Origin: an uncultured Tenacibaculum sp.
GTDB lineage: Bacteria; Bacteroidota; Bacteroidia; Flavobacteriales; Flavobacteriaceae
Assembly (NCBI GenBank): GCA_947496185.1
Contig: CANMCD010000004.1
Coordinates: forward strand, 186,001 to 250,000
DNA length: 64,000 bases
Direction: 5' to 3'
Positions within the stretch are counted from its first letter, which is position 1, and each line of letters starts with the position of its first letter. Shown here piece by piece: positions 52,755 to 62,059 of this stretch. The notes below the pieces were generated by a model. The model did no database searches. It saw only the letters and a program-made list of their open reading frames with translations, and had not been told where the DNA came from. The position numbers and the translations under genes were made by a program.

Positions 52755-53660
52755 ATGAAGAATTTAATACTAATAACGTTGGTAAGTACTTTGTGCATAT
52801 TTCAAAATCATGCACAAAACAAAAAAAGGAAAGACAGAGATGCTATAAAAAAAATGTGTGGATGCTTTGAGGTAACGTTTAATTTTGCTGAAACTTTTAA
52901 CTACAGCAAAGACTCCTTATACAAACCTTCAAAAACAAAGTCAGAAAAAGCCTTAGAGTTTGCTCAGTTGGTTGTTGATGAAAACAATAAAATTTCTATT
53001 CAACACTTATTACAAGTAGGTAATCCAGCTAGTCCTTATATTGTAAAACACTGGAGACAAGATTGGGTATATCAAAATAGAGATCTATACAGGTATAACG
53101 GAAACAATACGTGGCTCTATGAAAACAAACCTAAATCTGCCGTAAGAAAACAATGGACACAAAAAGTGTATCAAGTAGACGACAGTCCTCGTTACGAAGG
53201 GTCTGGAACATGGGTACATGTTGACGGAAAAAGCTATTGGGAAAATACCACAGACGCTCCATTACCAAGAAGAGAATATACGAAAAGGAGTGACTACAAT
53301 ATTACTGTAAGAGGAAATAGACACGAAATAACTGAATATGGTTGGTTACACGATCAAGACAACAAGAAAATAATAAGAGAAACTGGTAAAGACGATATTG
53401 TATTAGCAGAAGAAAAAGGATACAATACCTATGTTCGTGTTCCTGAAAGCAGGTGTAAAGCAGCTCAAGACTGGTGGAATAAAAATGCTAACAAATGGCA
53501 AACAGTTAGAAATAAGTGGAATCAAATTTACAATAAAAAGTCAGATCTTTCTCTTAAGCGAAAAGTAAAAAACAAGCCCTTATACAAGCACCTTTTTTCA
53601 AAAGAAATGACAGAAGAAAAAAACATTAACGAGACAATAGAATCTTTTGTAATTCAATAA
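52755..53660 (+). CDS. secreted DUF6607-like protein of the heme locus
   Basis: A 301-aa protein with a signal peptide ending NHAQ. The mature part begins with RDAIKKMCGCFEVTFNFAETF and is very rich in aromatic residues and Trp (KHWRQDWVYQNRDLYRYNG, TWLYENKPKS, GSGTWVHVDGKSYWEN). I associate this with the DUF6607 family from memory. It is first in a four-gene operon divergent from the TonB receptor. Trp/Tyr-rich surfaces and the context suggest a periplasmic heme- or porphyrin-handling role; this is inference. Confidence 0.75.
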   Translation: MKNLILITLVSTLCIFQNHAQNKKRKDRDAIKKMCGCFEVTFNFAETFNYSKDSLYKPSKTKSEKALEFAQLVVDENNKISIQHLLQVGNPASPYIVKHWRQDWVYQNRDLYRYNGNNTWLYENKPKSAVRKQWTQKVYQVDDSPRYEGSGTWVHVDGKSYWENTTDAPLPRREYTKRSDYNITVRGNRHEITEYGWLHDQDNKKIIRETGKDDIVLAEEKGYNTYVRVPESRCKAAQDWWNKNANKWQTVRNKWNQIYNKKSDLSLKRKVKNKPLYKHLFSKEMTEEKNINETIESFVIQ

Positions 53661-53678
53661 CCTATTATTCATTTAAAA

Positions 53679-55184
53679 ATGAAAAAAAACATATTAACTT
53701 ACCTTATTACTTTTATAACAGGTTTTGTAACAGCCCAAGATCAAAATATTTTTTTAGATAGAGATTTTTGGAAATCGTCTCCTTCAATAACTGAAGTAGA
53801 TCAAAAAATCAAAGAAGGCAACAATCCAAGTGAAATTAATACTCATGGATTTGACGCAGTAGTCTATGCGATCTTAGAAAAAGCCCCTAACAACACCATA
53901 AAACACTTGTTATCCTTCACAGGAAACGAAGTAAATAAGTTAACACACGACAAAAGAACCTATGTCTTTTGGGCAGCCTATAAAAATAATCTTCCACTAA
54001 TGAAGTTTTTAATTTCTAAAGGCGCTAAAATGGACGTTATAGATGCACACGGATATTCTGTATTAACATTCGCAGCGATTACTGGCAACAGTAATAAAAA
54101 GATCTATGAACTTTGTATTGAGCAAGGTATAGATATAGCAGACACCAATGAAAACGGTGCAAACTCATTATTATTGGTACTGTCACAACTAGAAGATCTT
54201 AGCTTTATCGACTACCTTATTTCAAAAGGCTTAACTTTGAAAGCTACTGATAATGATGGAAATGGTGCCTTTAATTACGCAGCAAAAGGTGGAAATAAAA
54301 AAACATTACAATTTTTAATTAACAAAAAACTACCCTACAAAGGTTTAAATAAAAACAATGGCAATGCAATGCTTTTGGCCACTCGAGGCACCAGAAAAAG
54401 CAATAACTCTTTGTCTTTTTTTAAGTTTTTGGACAGTTTAGGGATCGCCTCAAATATTTCAAACAAGAAAGGTAACACGCCTTTATTAAACATTTCGTAC
54501 AGAAACAAGCATAAAGAAACGTTTGATTTTTTCTTTGAAAAAGGGGCAGATGCAAATCATACTGATAAAGAAGGAAATACTGCGTTAATTATCGCATCTA
54601 TTAAAAACAGTTTAGAAATTAATAGCCTTTTGTTAGAAAAAACAAAGGACATTAACCATCAAAATAAAGAAGGAATTTCAGCACTATCCTATGCTGTTCA
54701 ATACAATACTCCAGATATTGTCGAACACCTTATTAAAAATAACGCTGACATACACCTTAAAGATAAAAAGGGAAACCCCATTTCTTATTATCTAATTAAA
54801 GGATATCGTCCCAAAAAACACGATGCTTTTATCAAAAAGCTAACTATTTTAACAACCAATGGATACAATATCAGACAAAATATGGCAAATGGAAATAGCA
54901 TTTTACATGAAGCCATTGATAAAGATAACCTTAGCTTATTAAAAACGCTTGAGGGATACAATCTGGATGTAAATAGTAAAAACAAAAACGGATATACTGC
55001 ACTTCAAAAAGCTGTCATGCAAGCAAAAGATACCGAAATAATAAAATATCTATTGCATATTGGCGCTAACAAACATATAAAAACAAGCTTCGGAGAAACA
55101 CTATACGATTTAGCTAAAGAAAATGAAATTTTAAATTCAAAAAAGGCAGATGTTAATTTTTTAAAACAAACATTACGACCTTAA
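53679..55184 (+). CDS. exported ankyrin-repeat protein
   Basis: 501 aa with a signal peptide (ends TAQ). Around 12 ankyrin repeats follow, with typical segments such as NTPLLNISYRNKHKETFDFF, GADANHTDKEGNTALIIAS, KEGISALSYAVQYNTPDIVE and NGYTALQKAVMQAKDTEIIK. Ankyrin proteins form protein-binding scaffolds. It lies 18 bp after the DUF6607-like gene and 24 bp before the DUF2271-like gene. A periplasmic partner-binding role in heme utilisation is plausible but unproven. Confidence 0.9.
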   Translation: MKKNILTYLITFITGFVTAQDQNIFLDRDFWKSSPSITEVDQKIKEGNNPSEINTHGFDAVVYAILEKAPNNTIKHLLSFTGNEVNKLTHDKRTYVFWAAYKNNLPLMKFLISKGAKMDVIDAHGYSVLTFAAITGNSNKKIYELCIEQGIDIADTNENGANSLLLVLSQLEDLSFIDYLISKGLTLKATDNDGNGAFNYAAKGGNKKTLQFLINKKLPYKGLNKNNGNAMLLATRGTRKSNNSLSFFKFLDSLGIASNISNKKGNTPLLNISYRNKHKETFDFFFEKGADANHTDKEGNTALIIASIKNSLEINSLLLEKTKDINHQNKEGISALSYAVQYNTPDIVEHLIKNNADIHLKDKKGNPISYYLIKGYRPKKHDAFIKKLTILTTNGYNIRQNMANGNSILHEAIDKDNLSLLKTLEGYNLDVNSKNKNGYTALQKAVMQAKDTEIIKYLLHIGANKHIKTSFGETLYDLAKENEILNSKKADVNFLKQTLRP

Positions 55185-55208
55185 ATTAATCGTTAAAAAC
55201 ACACTCAA

Positions 55209-55706
55209 ATGAAATCTACAAACTATAGAAAAATTTGCCTTATACTATCTATCGGAATGATACTCTCTCTGTTAGGTTTTTCAAAAAAAACAGATCATAG
55301 CCTATATAAATGTATGATCCAAATGAAAAATTACTCAGGAGAAGGTGCTTACGTAGTTATTTCTTTACTAAAAGATGGTAAATACATTGAAACATTATAC
55401 GTACAAGGAGATGATGATCAATGGTATGCTGACATTACCGAATGGTGGAAGTTTCAAGGGAAAGTAAGAACAAATATTGACGCTATTACTGGCGAAACAA
55501 TTAGTGGTGGCAAAAGAACTGTTAGTTTCATCAAAATTGATAACGATAAAATAGACAATGGGTATACATTAAGATTTGAATCTGCTGTGGAAGACCAAGA
55601 ATACTATGAAAATGATGTAGAATTTGATTTAACCTCAGAAAATCTCCAACAAAAAGCCTCTGGAAAAGGTTTTATCAGATATATCCGTTTAATTCGAAAT
55701 GACTAG
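55209..55706 (+). CDS. periplasmic DUF2271-like protein
   Basis: 165 aa with an N-terminal signal/anchor segment (ILSIGMILSLLGF). The mature beta-rich sequence has the DUF2271 pattern: AYVVISLLKDGKYIETLYVQ, then DDDQWYADITEWWKF and DAITGETISGGKRTVSF. DUF2271 proteins usually occur next to PepSY/flavin reductase genes, as here (7-bp gap). Proposed partner of the downstream membrane reductase; the molecular role is unknown. Confidence 0.78.
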   Translation: MKSTNYRKICLILSIGMILSLLGFSKKTDHSLYKCMIQMKNYSGEGAYVVISLLKDGKYIETLYVQGDDDQWYADITEWWKFQGKVRTNIDAITGETISGGKRTVSFIKIDNDKIDNGYTLRFESAVEDQEYYENDVEFDLTSENLQQKASGKGFIRYIRLIRND

Positions 55707-55713
55707 GTGAATT

Positions 55714-57906
55714 ATGATTCATTCTTTTTGGAGGTATAGCCATTTAACATTGGCTATATCTTCTTTTATATTTGTACTTATTGCTGCTGTTACAGGAATT
55801 ATTTTGGCTTTTGAGCCCATCTCAAAACAAATAAGCCCTTACAGCATTGCTGATATAAATAAAATACCCCTTTCAAAAACCATCACTTCATTACAAAAAC
55901 AATATCCTGAAATTTCATCGATTAATGTTGATCGCAATCATTTTGTAACAGCATCTGTAGTAACAAAAGAAGGGAAGAGTACTTCCTTTTATATAAATCC
56001 TATTTCAGGAGAAAAAATTGGTACTATAGCAAAAAGAAAAAACATTTATAAAATCGCTACCACCATTCACCGTTCCTTATTTCTAAAATCTACAGGACGT
56101 ATTATTGTTTCTTTTTTTTCCTTTATTCTCTTACTTACCACACTTAGTGGTGTTGCTTTGATTATTAAAAGACAAGGAGGAGTAACAATGTTTTTTTCTA
56201 AAGTTATAAAAGAAAATCCGCAACAATTCTATCATATAGTTATAGGAAGATACGCCCTAATCCCAATAATACTAATTACGGTTACTGGCTTATTATTATC
56301 TTTTGATAAGTTTTCGCTTTTACCTGCTAAAAAGAATGATTTAACGACCATAAACACCACTCATAGCAACTTAGACAAAAAAAGAATTAATGAGATCAAT
56401 ATATTTAAATCTACTTATTTAAACAATCTAAAAAGTATTGAATTCCCATTTTCAGATGATCCAGAAGATCCTTTTTTCTTGGAATTAAAAAACAAAGAAC
56501 TAACAATCCACCAATATACTGGCAACGTTTTGAGTGAAACAAAATACGCAGTGACAGGAAAATTAATCGATTGGAGTATCATATTGCATACTGGCGACGG
56601 CACCTTTATTTGGGCCTTAGTATTACTCGGAACATGCATTAGTTTACTTTTCTTTATCTACTCTGGATGTTATCTAACCTATAACCGAATAAACAACCAA
56701 CCCATCATTAAAAATAAATTTTCCAAAGACACTGCTGAATACATACTTTTAGTCGGTTCTGAGTCTGGAAGCACTTTTTCTTTTGCTAATTCATTATACA
56801 ACGGTCTGATTAAAGACAAAAAAACAGCTTACATAAACCACCTAAATTCATATACCCATTATAAAAAGGCAAAATACCTATTCATTCTAACAGCAACCTA
56901 TGGAGATGGAGATGCTCCCAATAATGCAAAAAACTTCGAAAAACTAATACAAGAAAACATATTAGAATCAGCCCTTAAATACGCTATTATCGGATTTGGT
57001 TCCAAGGCCTACTCAAAATTTTGTAGCTACGCACAAAAGCTAGACACACTACTTCAAAAAGACAGTAATTTTACCCCCATCTTACCTATACATAAAATAA
57101 ATAATCAATCTATTGAAAGTTATAAAGATTGGATTGCTAACATTGAAAAAGCGTTAAACACACCCATACAAATCACACCTATTGTTACTAAAAAGAAACA
57201 ACAACAGCTATTTAAGGTACACAAAGAGATCAGTATCAATAATGACCATACTTTTTTATTACACCTTGAACCCTTAAAAAAAATAAGCTTTACCTCAGGA
57301 GATTTATTATCGATCACTCCTAAAAACGAAACCGCAGAACGCCTATACTCTATAGGTAAAGTCAACAACAAAATTGTTATTAGCATCAAAAAACATTCGA
57401 CAGGTATATGTTCTACTTATTTGAGCAACCTAAAAGTAAACCACCAAATACAGGCAGCCATTAAAGTTAACACACATTTTCACCTTCCTGAAAAAACAAA
57501 AGATATCATACTAATAGCTAACGGAACAGGTATTGGCCCTTTTTTAGGAATGATAGCCAACAATACAAAAAAAGTGAACATGCATTTATTTTGGGGAGGG
57601 AGGAATAAGCATTCATTTCACCTATATGAAAAACATATAAATGAAGCACTGTCTAAAAATCACCTTCAAAGCGTCCATATAAGCTATTCACAAGAAAGTA
57701 AAAAGCAATACATACAAGAAAAAATTGCATTAAACGAAGAAATCATCATAAACACCCTAACAAATAATGGTTGCATCATGATTTGTGGATCCATTCTGAT
57801 GAAAAAAGACTTATTTAATATAATAAGAAAAATTACCCTTTCAAAACTTAATATACCCTTAGAACACTTTATTTCTTCTAATCAAATAAAAACTGACTGC
57901 TATTGA
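55714..57906 (+). CDS. PepSY membrane - flavodoxin - FNR reductase fusion
   Basis: A 730-aa inner-membrane flavoprotein. The N-terminal ~330 residues form a PepSY-associated membrane region with about four helices (HLTLAISSFIFVLIAAVTG, SFFSFILLLTTLSGVALII, YALIPIILITVTGLLLSF, IWALVLLGTCISLLFFIYSG) and a PepSY loop. About 343-470 is a flavodoxin domain (LVGSESGSTFSFANSL, TATYGDGDAPNNA, GFGSKAYSKF). About 485-730 is a ferredoxin-reductase module like the sulfite reductase/P450 reductase C-terminus (RLYSIGK, ANGTGIGPFLGM, IMICGSILMKKDL). It probably moves electrons from NADPH across the membrane; in the heme locus the acceptor may be heme iron or Fe(III). Confidence 0.88.
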   Translation: MIHSFWRYSHLTLAISSFIFVLIAAVTGIILAFEPISKQISPYSIADINKIPLSKTITSLQKQYPEISSINVDRNHFVTASVVTKEGKSTSFYINPISGEKIGTIAKRKNIYKIATTIHRSLFLKSTGRIIVSFFSFILLLTTLSGVALIIKRQGGVTMFFSKVIKENPQQFYHIVIGRYALIPIILITVTGLLLSFDKFSLLPAKKNDLTTINTTHSNLDKKRINEINIFKSTYLNNLKSIEFPFSDDPEDPFFLELKNKELTIHQYTGNVLSETKYAVTGKLIDWSIILHTGDGTFIWALVLLGTCISLLFFIYSGCYLTYNRINNQPIIKNKFSKDTAEYILLVGSESGSTFSFANSLYNGLIKDKKTAYINHLNSYTHYKKAKYLFILTATYGDGDAPNNAKNFEKLIQENILESALKYAIIGFGSKAYSKFCSYAQKLDTLLQKDSNFTPILPIHKINNQSIESYKDWIANIEKALNTPIQITPIVTKKKQQQLFKVHKEISINNDHTFLLHLEPLKKISFTSGDLLSITPKNETAERLYSIGKVNNKIVISIKKHSTGICSTYLSNLKVNHQIQAAIKVNTHFHLPEKTKDIILIANGTGIGPFLGMIANNTKKVNMHLFWGGRNKHSFHLYEKHINEALSKNHLQSVHISYSQESKKQYIQEKIALNEEIIINTLTNNGCIMICGSILMKKDLFNIIRKITLSKLNIPLEHFISSNQIKTDCY

Positions 57907-58135
57907 CCCTATTATTTCTTAACGTTATCTTAACATACAAGAAACAAACAAAAAAGACTTACTAAAAAAGTTAAAAAGCTACAAGACAATCCAATAAAAT
58001 ACACATATCACTATTTTTAACCAAAAATTATAATAAATATACATTAACAAAACTTTAATTTTAACACTTTTTACATTATATGTTAAATATTTACTAAAAT
58101 TTTTACCTATATTAGTAATTCAATTGTAGGATTTT

Positions 58136-58699
58136 ATGGGCATGAGTATATTAAAGCCAAAGAAGGGTAGGTTATTAATAGCTGAACCTTCAATTTTAAA
58201 CGACCACTCATTTAAAAGGTCAATTATTTTGCTCACAGAGCATTCAAAAACTAACTCCTTAGGGTTTATTCTCAATAGACCTCTTCATTACAAACTTAGT
58301 GACTTAGTACCCGAAATCGACTGTGATTTTAGAGTATATCAAGGTGGTCCTGTTGAACAAGATAATTTATATTTTATCCACAAAGCACCTGAGTTACTTC
58401 CCAACAGTATTGAAGTCAGTAATGGCATTTATTGGGGAGGCAATTTTGAATGCTTAAAAGAACACCTTAACGAACATAAGATTGATTCGAGTGATATCCG
58501 TTTCTTCTTAGGATATTCAGGGTGGGGTGAAAACCAATTAGAAAACGAATTAGAAACGAATTCTTGGTTTATCGCAGAAAACAAACACCCCAATCTATTT
58601 GTTATCAATGAAGAAACATTCTGGAAAGATCAACTCTTAGAAAAAGGAGGAGAATATCAGATCTGGGCAAATGCCCCTAGTGATATTCAGATGAATTAA
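58136..58699 (+). CDS. YqgE/AlgH-family protein
   Basis: 187 aa, normal for the family. Conserved segments are KGRLLIAEPSILNDHSFKRS at the N-terminus, SLGFILNRP, YQGGPVEQDNLYFIH, and RFFLGYSGWGENQLENE followed by SWF. Members are cytosolic proteins of unsettled function (AlgH regulates alginate genes in Pseudomonas). Translation could begin at 58136 or at the ATG two codons later (58142). The 3' end overlaps the convergent aminotransferase gene by 4 bp. Confidence 0.93.
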   Translation: MGMSILKPKKGRLLIAEPSILNDHSFKRSIILLTEHSKTNSLGFILNRPLHYKLSDLVPEIDCDFRVYQGGPVEQDNLYFIHKAPELLPNSIEVSNGIYWGGNFECLKEHLNEHKIDSSDIRFFLGYSGWGENQLENELETNSWFIAENKHPNLFVINEETFWKDQLLEKGGEYQIWANAPSDIQMN

Positions 58700-59532
58700 G
58701 CTCCTGTTATCGCAGCAACTTGAAGGCTTTGCTTTAACTTTTGTGATACTTTAGTTTCAAATGTTTTCTTTCGATAATTTGTTACAGGTTGTACACCAAC
58801 AATTGAATTGGTGAGAAAAACCTCATCTGCTTTTTGAATTTCAAAAGGAGATACATTTGTCTCTTCAATAGTATAATCTGGATGTTTACTAAGAATCTCA
58901 ATTATTTTTTTCCGTACCACTCCTTTTATACATCCTTCTGTTAATGCTGGAGTTTTTATAACATTTCCTTTTACTACAAAAATATTAGCATTAGTCGCTT
59001 CAGCAACCCCTTTTCGCTCATTTAACAGGATACAATTATCCAAATCATTTTCTTCTGCAAAAACTGAGGCTAAGACATTTATCATTCTATTCGTTGTTTT
59101 TACGGTAGACATAAATCCAGAATAATTGTAAAAATCTTTATATAGATCTATACGATATTCTTTCTTTATCGTATCGGTATAAGGAGACAGCTCTATTAAA
59201 TAATCAATCTCATTAGTTTTAGGTGTATACCTACCTCCATCTTTTCTAAAAACGGTCAACCGAACTCTATAAGTAGTAGCCCCTGACACTTCTTTATCTA
59301 GTGTTTTTAAAATTTCTTCTTGTAAAAATTCTAAGGTAAATTTCATTGGAATTTTCATCCGCATCATCCTCATAGAAGCCATTAATCTAAAATAATGATC
59401 TTCAAAAAAAACCACTTTTTTATTCAGTACTTTAATGGTTTCAAAAACTCCATCTCCGTATTTAAAAGCTCTGTTTTCATGAGAGATACACAATCCTTTT
59501 GCTTCAGTAATAACCCCGTTAAAATTTACCAT
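58696..59532 (-). CDS. class IV aminotransferase (PabC/IlvE fold)
   Basis: 278 aa, fold-type IV PLP enzyme. The N-terminal YGDGVFETIKV block, the Lys-containing YSGFMSTVKTTNRM segment, and NERKGVAEATNANIFVVKG followed by LTEGCIKGVVRKK are typical of aminodeoxychorismate lyase and short branched-chain aminotransferases. The size and the GDGVFETI motif favour PabC-like activity in folate synthesis, but IlvE- or D-amino acid-type activity cannot be excluded. A -7 box TAAGTTTG lies at 59559-59552 on the minus strand. Confidence 0.88.
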   Translation of the reverse strand: MVNFNGVITEAKGLCISHENRAFKYGDGVFETIKVLNKKVVFFEDHYFRLMASMRMMRMKIPMKFTLEFLQEEILKTLDKEVSGATTYRVRLTVFRKDGGRYTPKTNEIDYLIELSPYTDTIKKEYRIDLYKDFYNYSGFMSTVKTTNRMINVLASVFAEENDLDNCILLNERKGVAEATNANIFVVKGNVIKTPALTEGCIKGVVRKKIIEILSKHPDYTIEETNVSPFEIQKADEVFLTNSIVGVQPVTNYRKKTFETKVSQKLKQSLQVAAITGA

Positions 59533-59918
59533 AGTATGTTTATTATGGCTGCAAACTTACTAATACCAATCCAACTTAAAAAACTGGGGTGAAAAAAGTT
59601 TCTTTCAGTTTAGCATGATTACAAGATAACTTCACCCTCAATATCGCATTTTATTCGAAAATTACCTTTGCATCAAAATACTTTTCTTAAAAATTGAAGC
59701 ACAATACCCCTAGAAGAACACAAGTCTCAGATCGTTGTGAACTCGAATATCAAAAAAGGGAAATAGATTTTTACCTCTATTTCCCTATATATTATTAATT
59801 AAGTATTTCAAAAATACCCTCAACTATTATGAGGCATTCCATTTTTTCCAAACCAACTAGCGAAATAAGAACGACATGTTCGCATGGAAAAAACAAAAGA
59901 ACTTTATTTTTTTAAATA
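59533..59918. other. Intergenic stretch downstream of astacin copy 1
   Basis: About 386 bp. It contains the class IV aminotransferase promoter box and the duplicated hairpin at 59758-59785. No gene was recognised. Confidence 0.5.
59758..59785. terminator. Hairpin 3' of astacin copy 1 (duplicated element)
   Basis: GGGAAATAG (59758-59766) and CTATTTCCC (59777-59785) form a 9-bp stem. A diverged copy at about 61903-61930 lies downstream of astacin copy 2, showing that the duplication included the 3' flank. Confidence 0.6.
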
Positions 59919-61166
59919 TTAGACATTAACCCATTTTCCATTAACATAATTTACTTCACGATTATTATACCAAGTTCCTCTATACCACTTATTATTTTGT
60001 CTTCGAACTCGAACTCCATCTATATAGTGATGCTGATTATTACTAAATTTAGACCCGTCTAATACCCAAGAATTATTTACATTTAACACTTTACGAAATG
60101 TCCTGTCTCGAGCTATATAATACCACCATTGATTCCATCTTCTTTTAACTCTAATCCCATGAATGGTATACCATGTATTATCTTTATAATTTCCGTTGTT
60201 ATCATCAACAGGAGGAACAGGATTAACTGGAGTAACAGGGGTAACTGGATGAACAGGAGTAACAACTTTATTACCTGGATACATTTTAGATAAACCTACA
60301 ATATCTAATTTTGATAAATGCTGCTGTTGATGTTCATTAATATAAGAACTACCATTACGCCTAGTGATACAAGGCCTTCGATTACGCGACCAAAGATAGG
60401 GATGATACATCATTACCGAATTAAAATCAAACGGAGTATACTCTTTCATATTCCATTTTTTCATATAGAACGCAAATTTATAATCTTGTTGTATATTATT
60501 CCAGTGGATTGTCACATACTTATCTCTATCACTCCTATTTTGTTCATGATATAAACCAATAGCATGACCAATCTCATGAACCGTTACACCTGTCGAACAC
60601 CCGTATTCAGATCCTAAGTTTATATATTGTACACCTCCTTGCATACCAACATGGGAACTACAGCCTCCAGGCCCGACCCTAAAATGGATATAATTTCGTT
60701 GATTTGTTCTTCTAACAAACTTTAAATTTGTCTTTGATTCAATGTGCTTAATAGCCTTAGTAACTCTGTATTGAGCGGGTAAATATCGAGATACCGTATA
60801 ATAAACCGTATTGTTAGGCCATAAATTCCTATGTACCCCACCTGTTCTTTTTCGTCTTTTAGTATTTAAACTCGCTAAAGATTCTTCCTTAGTATCAAAG
60901 ACCTCTTTTTTATTCAAAAGAATGTCCCCTGAAAATACAAAATCATCTCCTTTTACTTCATAATTAATTTTTTCACCCAAATAATACCCTTCACGAATAT
61001 CTGTTGTCACTTCTGGATAACCATGACTTAACTGCATAGAATCTTCAACATTTTCTATAACAACCTCATCCATAAAACCTTCACCTTTGTGCTCTTCATT
61101 TGTACACGATACAAACAATAGCCCTATAACCCCAAGTGCCATTAGGGTACTTCCTATTTTTTTCAT
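59919..61166 (-). CDS. flavastacin-like astacin (M12A) lipoprotein, copy 1
   Basis: 415 aa. Lipobox LLFVSC (Cys21). A pro-region runs to about residue 108, where RRKR may be the processing site. The astacin catalytic domain (about 110-297) carries HEIGHAIGLYHEQNR (zinc ligands His197, His201 and His207, base Glu198) and the Met-turn SVMMY (250-254). A proline-rich spacer of V-T/H/N-P-V repeats (301-320) leads to a C-terminal domain (330-415) of three short Trp/Tyr/Arg-rich repeats (WYTIHGIRVKRRWNQWWYY; YIDGVRVRRQNNKWYRG; NREVNYVNGKWV). It is a surface protease; the tail probably binds substrate or cell wall. It is duplicated as the gene ending at 62060. Confidence 0.93.
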   Translation of the reverse strand: MKKIGSTLMALGVIGLLFVSCTNEEHKGEGFMDEVVIENVEDSMQLSHGYPEVTTDIREGYYLGEKINYEVKGDDFVFSGDILLNKKEVFDTKEESLASLNTKRRKRTGGVHRNLWPNNTVYYTVSRYLPAQYRVTKAIKHIESKTNLKFVRRTNQRNYIHFRVGPGGCSSHVGMQGGVQYINLGSEYGCSTGVTVHEIGHAIGLYHEQNRSDRDKYVTIHWNNIQQDYKFAFYMKKWNMKEYTPFDFNSVMMYHPYLWSRNRRPCITRRNGSSYINEHQQQHLSKLDIVGLSKMYPGNKVVTPVHPVTPVTPVNPVPPVDDNNGNYKDNTWYTIHGIRVKRRWNQWWYYIARDRTFRKVLNVNNSWVLDGSKFSNNQHHYIDGVRVRRQNNKWYRGTWYNNREVNYVNGKWVNV

Positions 61167-62059
61167 AAAAAATAACTGTTTACTGTTTAAAATTTGTTGT
61201 TTGTCATTATAATCCCAAAAAGGATTAGGGCGGCAAAAGTAAAATCGCTTAACAAAAATTTAACTTAAATATTAAGTAATGTTTTTTTAGTCTTGATAGA
61301 AATTACAAAAAGAATATTGGAAATCACAAGTAAAACAGGCAAAATTTTAACGCAAATATCACTTTTACTTCATAACACAGAAAGGTATTCCACCCCTATT
61401 TTAAAGCCAAAAGTTCCATTAACTCAAAAAGAACGTATAACCAAACAAAATATTACATCTTAAACGAACAAGGCTCTTCTAATTAAAATTTTCACATAGA
61501 AATCAGGATTACAAAAAACTCATCATTTTTAATTAAAATAAAAAAATAGCAGACAAAGAAAAAAATCAATTTCATAATAAAATAGATAAAACACAAGTAG
61601 ACATTGATAAATTAAGAGCAGGCACTTAAAAAATATATTACTAAAAAAACAAGCAAATAAATTTTATCGAAAACTAAGCTTTGAGATCAAAATAATATCC
61701 TAGAAATTTATTCTTAAAACTTATATTTTACCCCAAAAAAAGAATACCCGTTCAACGTGCAATAAATGAAAGAAGTATAGGGCGTTAAAAAAACGAGTAG
61801 TTTACTTTAAAAAAGCCAGTAACGTTTCTCTGAAACAGGAAGCAAAACACTCTAAAAAAAAACACAAACAATAGATAATCATAAACTTGAATATCAAAAA
61901 AAGAGAAATAGACTTTCACCTCTATTTCCCTTTTTATTATATAGGTCTTTTAAAAGTCTTCTCAATCAATATGAGATTTTTCTTTTTTGAGCTTACTAAT
62001 AAAATAAGAATAACATTCCCATACGGGAAGACTAAAATAACACCTAGAACAATTAATTA
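61167..62059. other. 893-bp non-coding spacer between the two astacin genes
   Basis: AT-rich. The first ~250 bp (61167-61420) are clearly homologous to 63308-63560 upstream of astacin copy 2, including a leader hairpin (TAATCC/GGATTA at 61210-61227) and a -7-like TACTTTTG on the minus strand (61241-61234). The end (about 61890-61935) is homologous to the 3' flank of copy 1. The rest is featureless. Confidence 0.65.
61903..61930. terminator. Hairpin 3' of astacin copy 2 (duplicated element)
   Basis: GAAATAG and CTATTTC form the stem, in a context matching 59758-59785 at most positions. It may terminate the copy-2 transcript. Confidence 0.5.
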
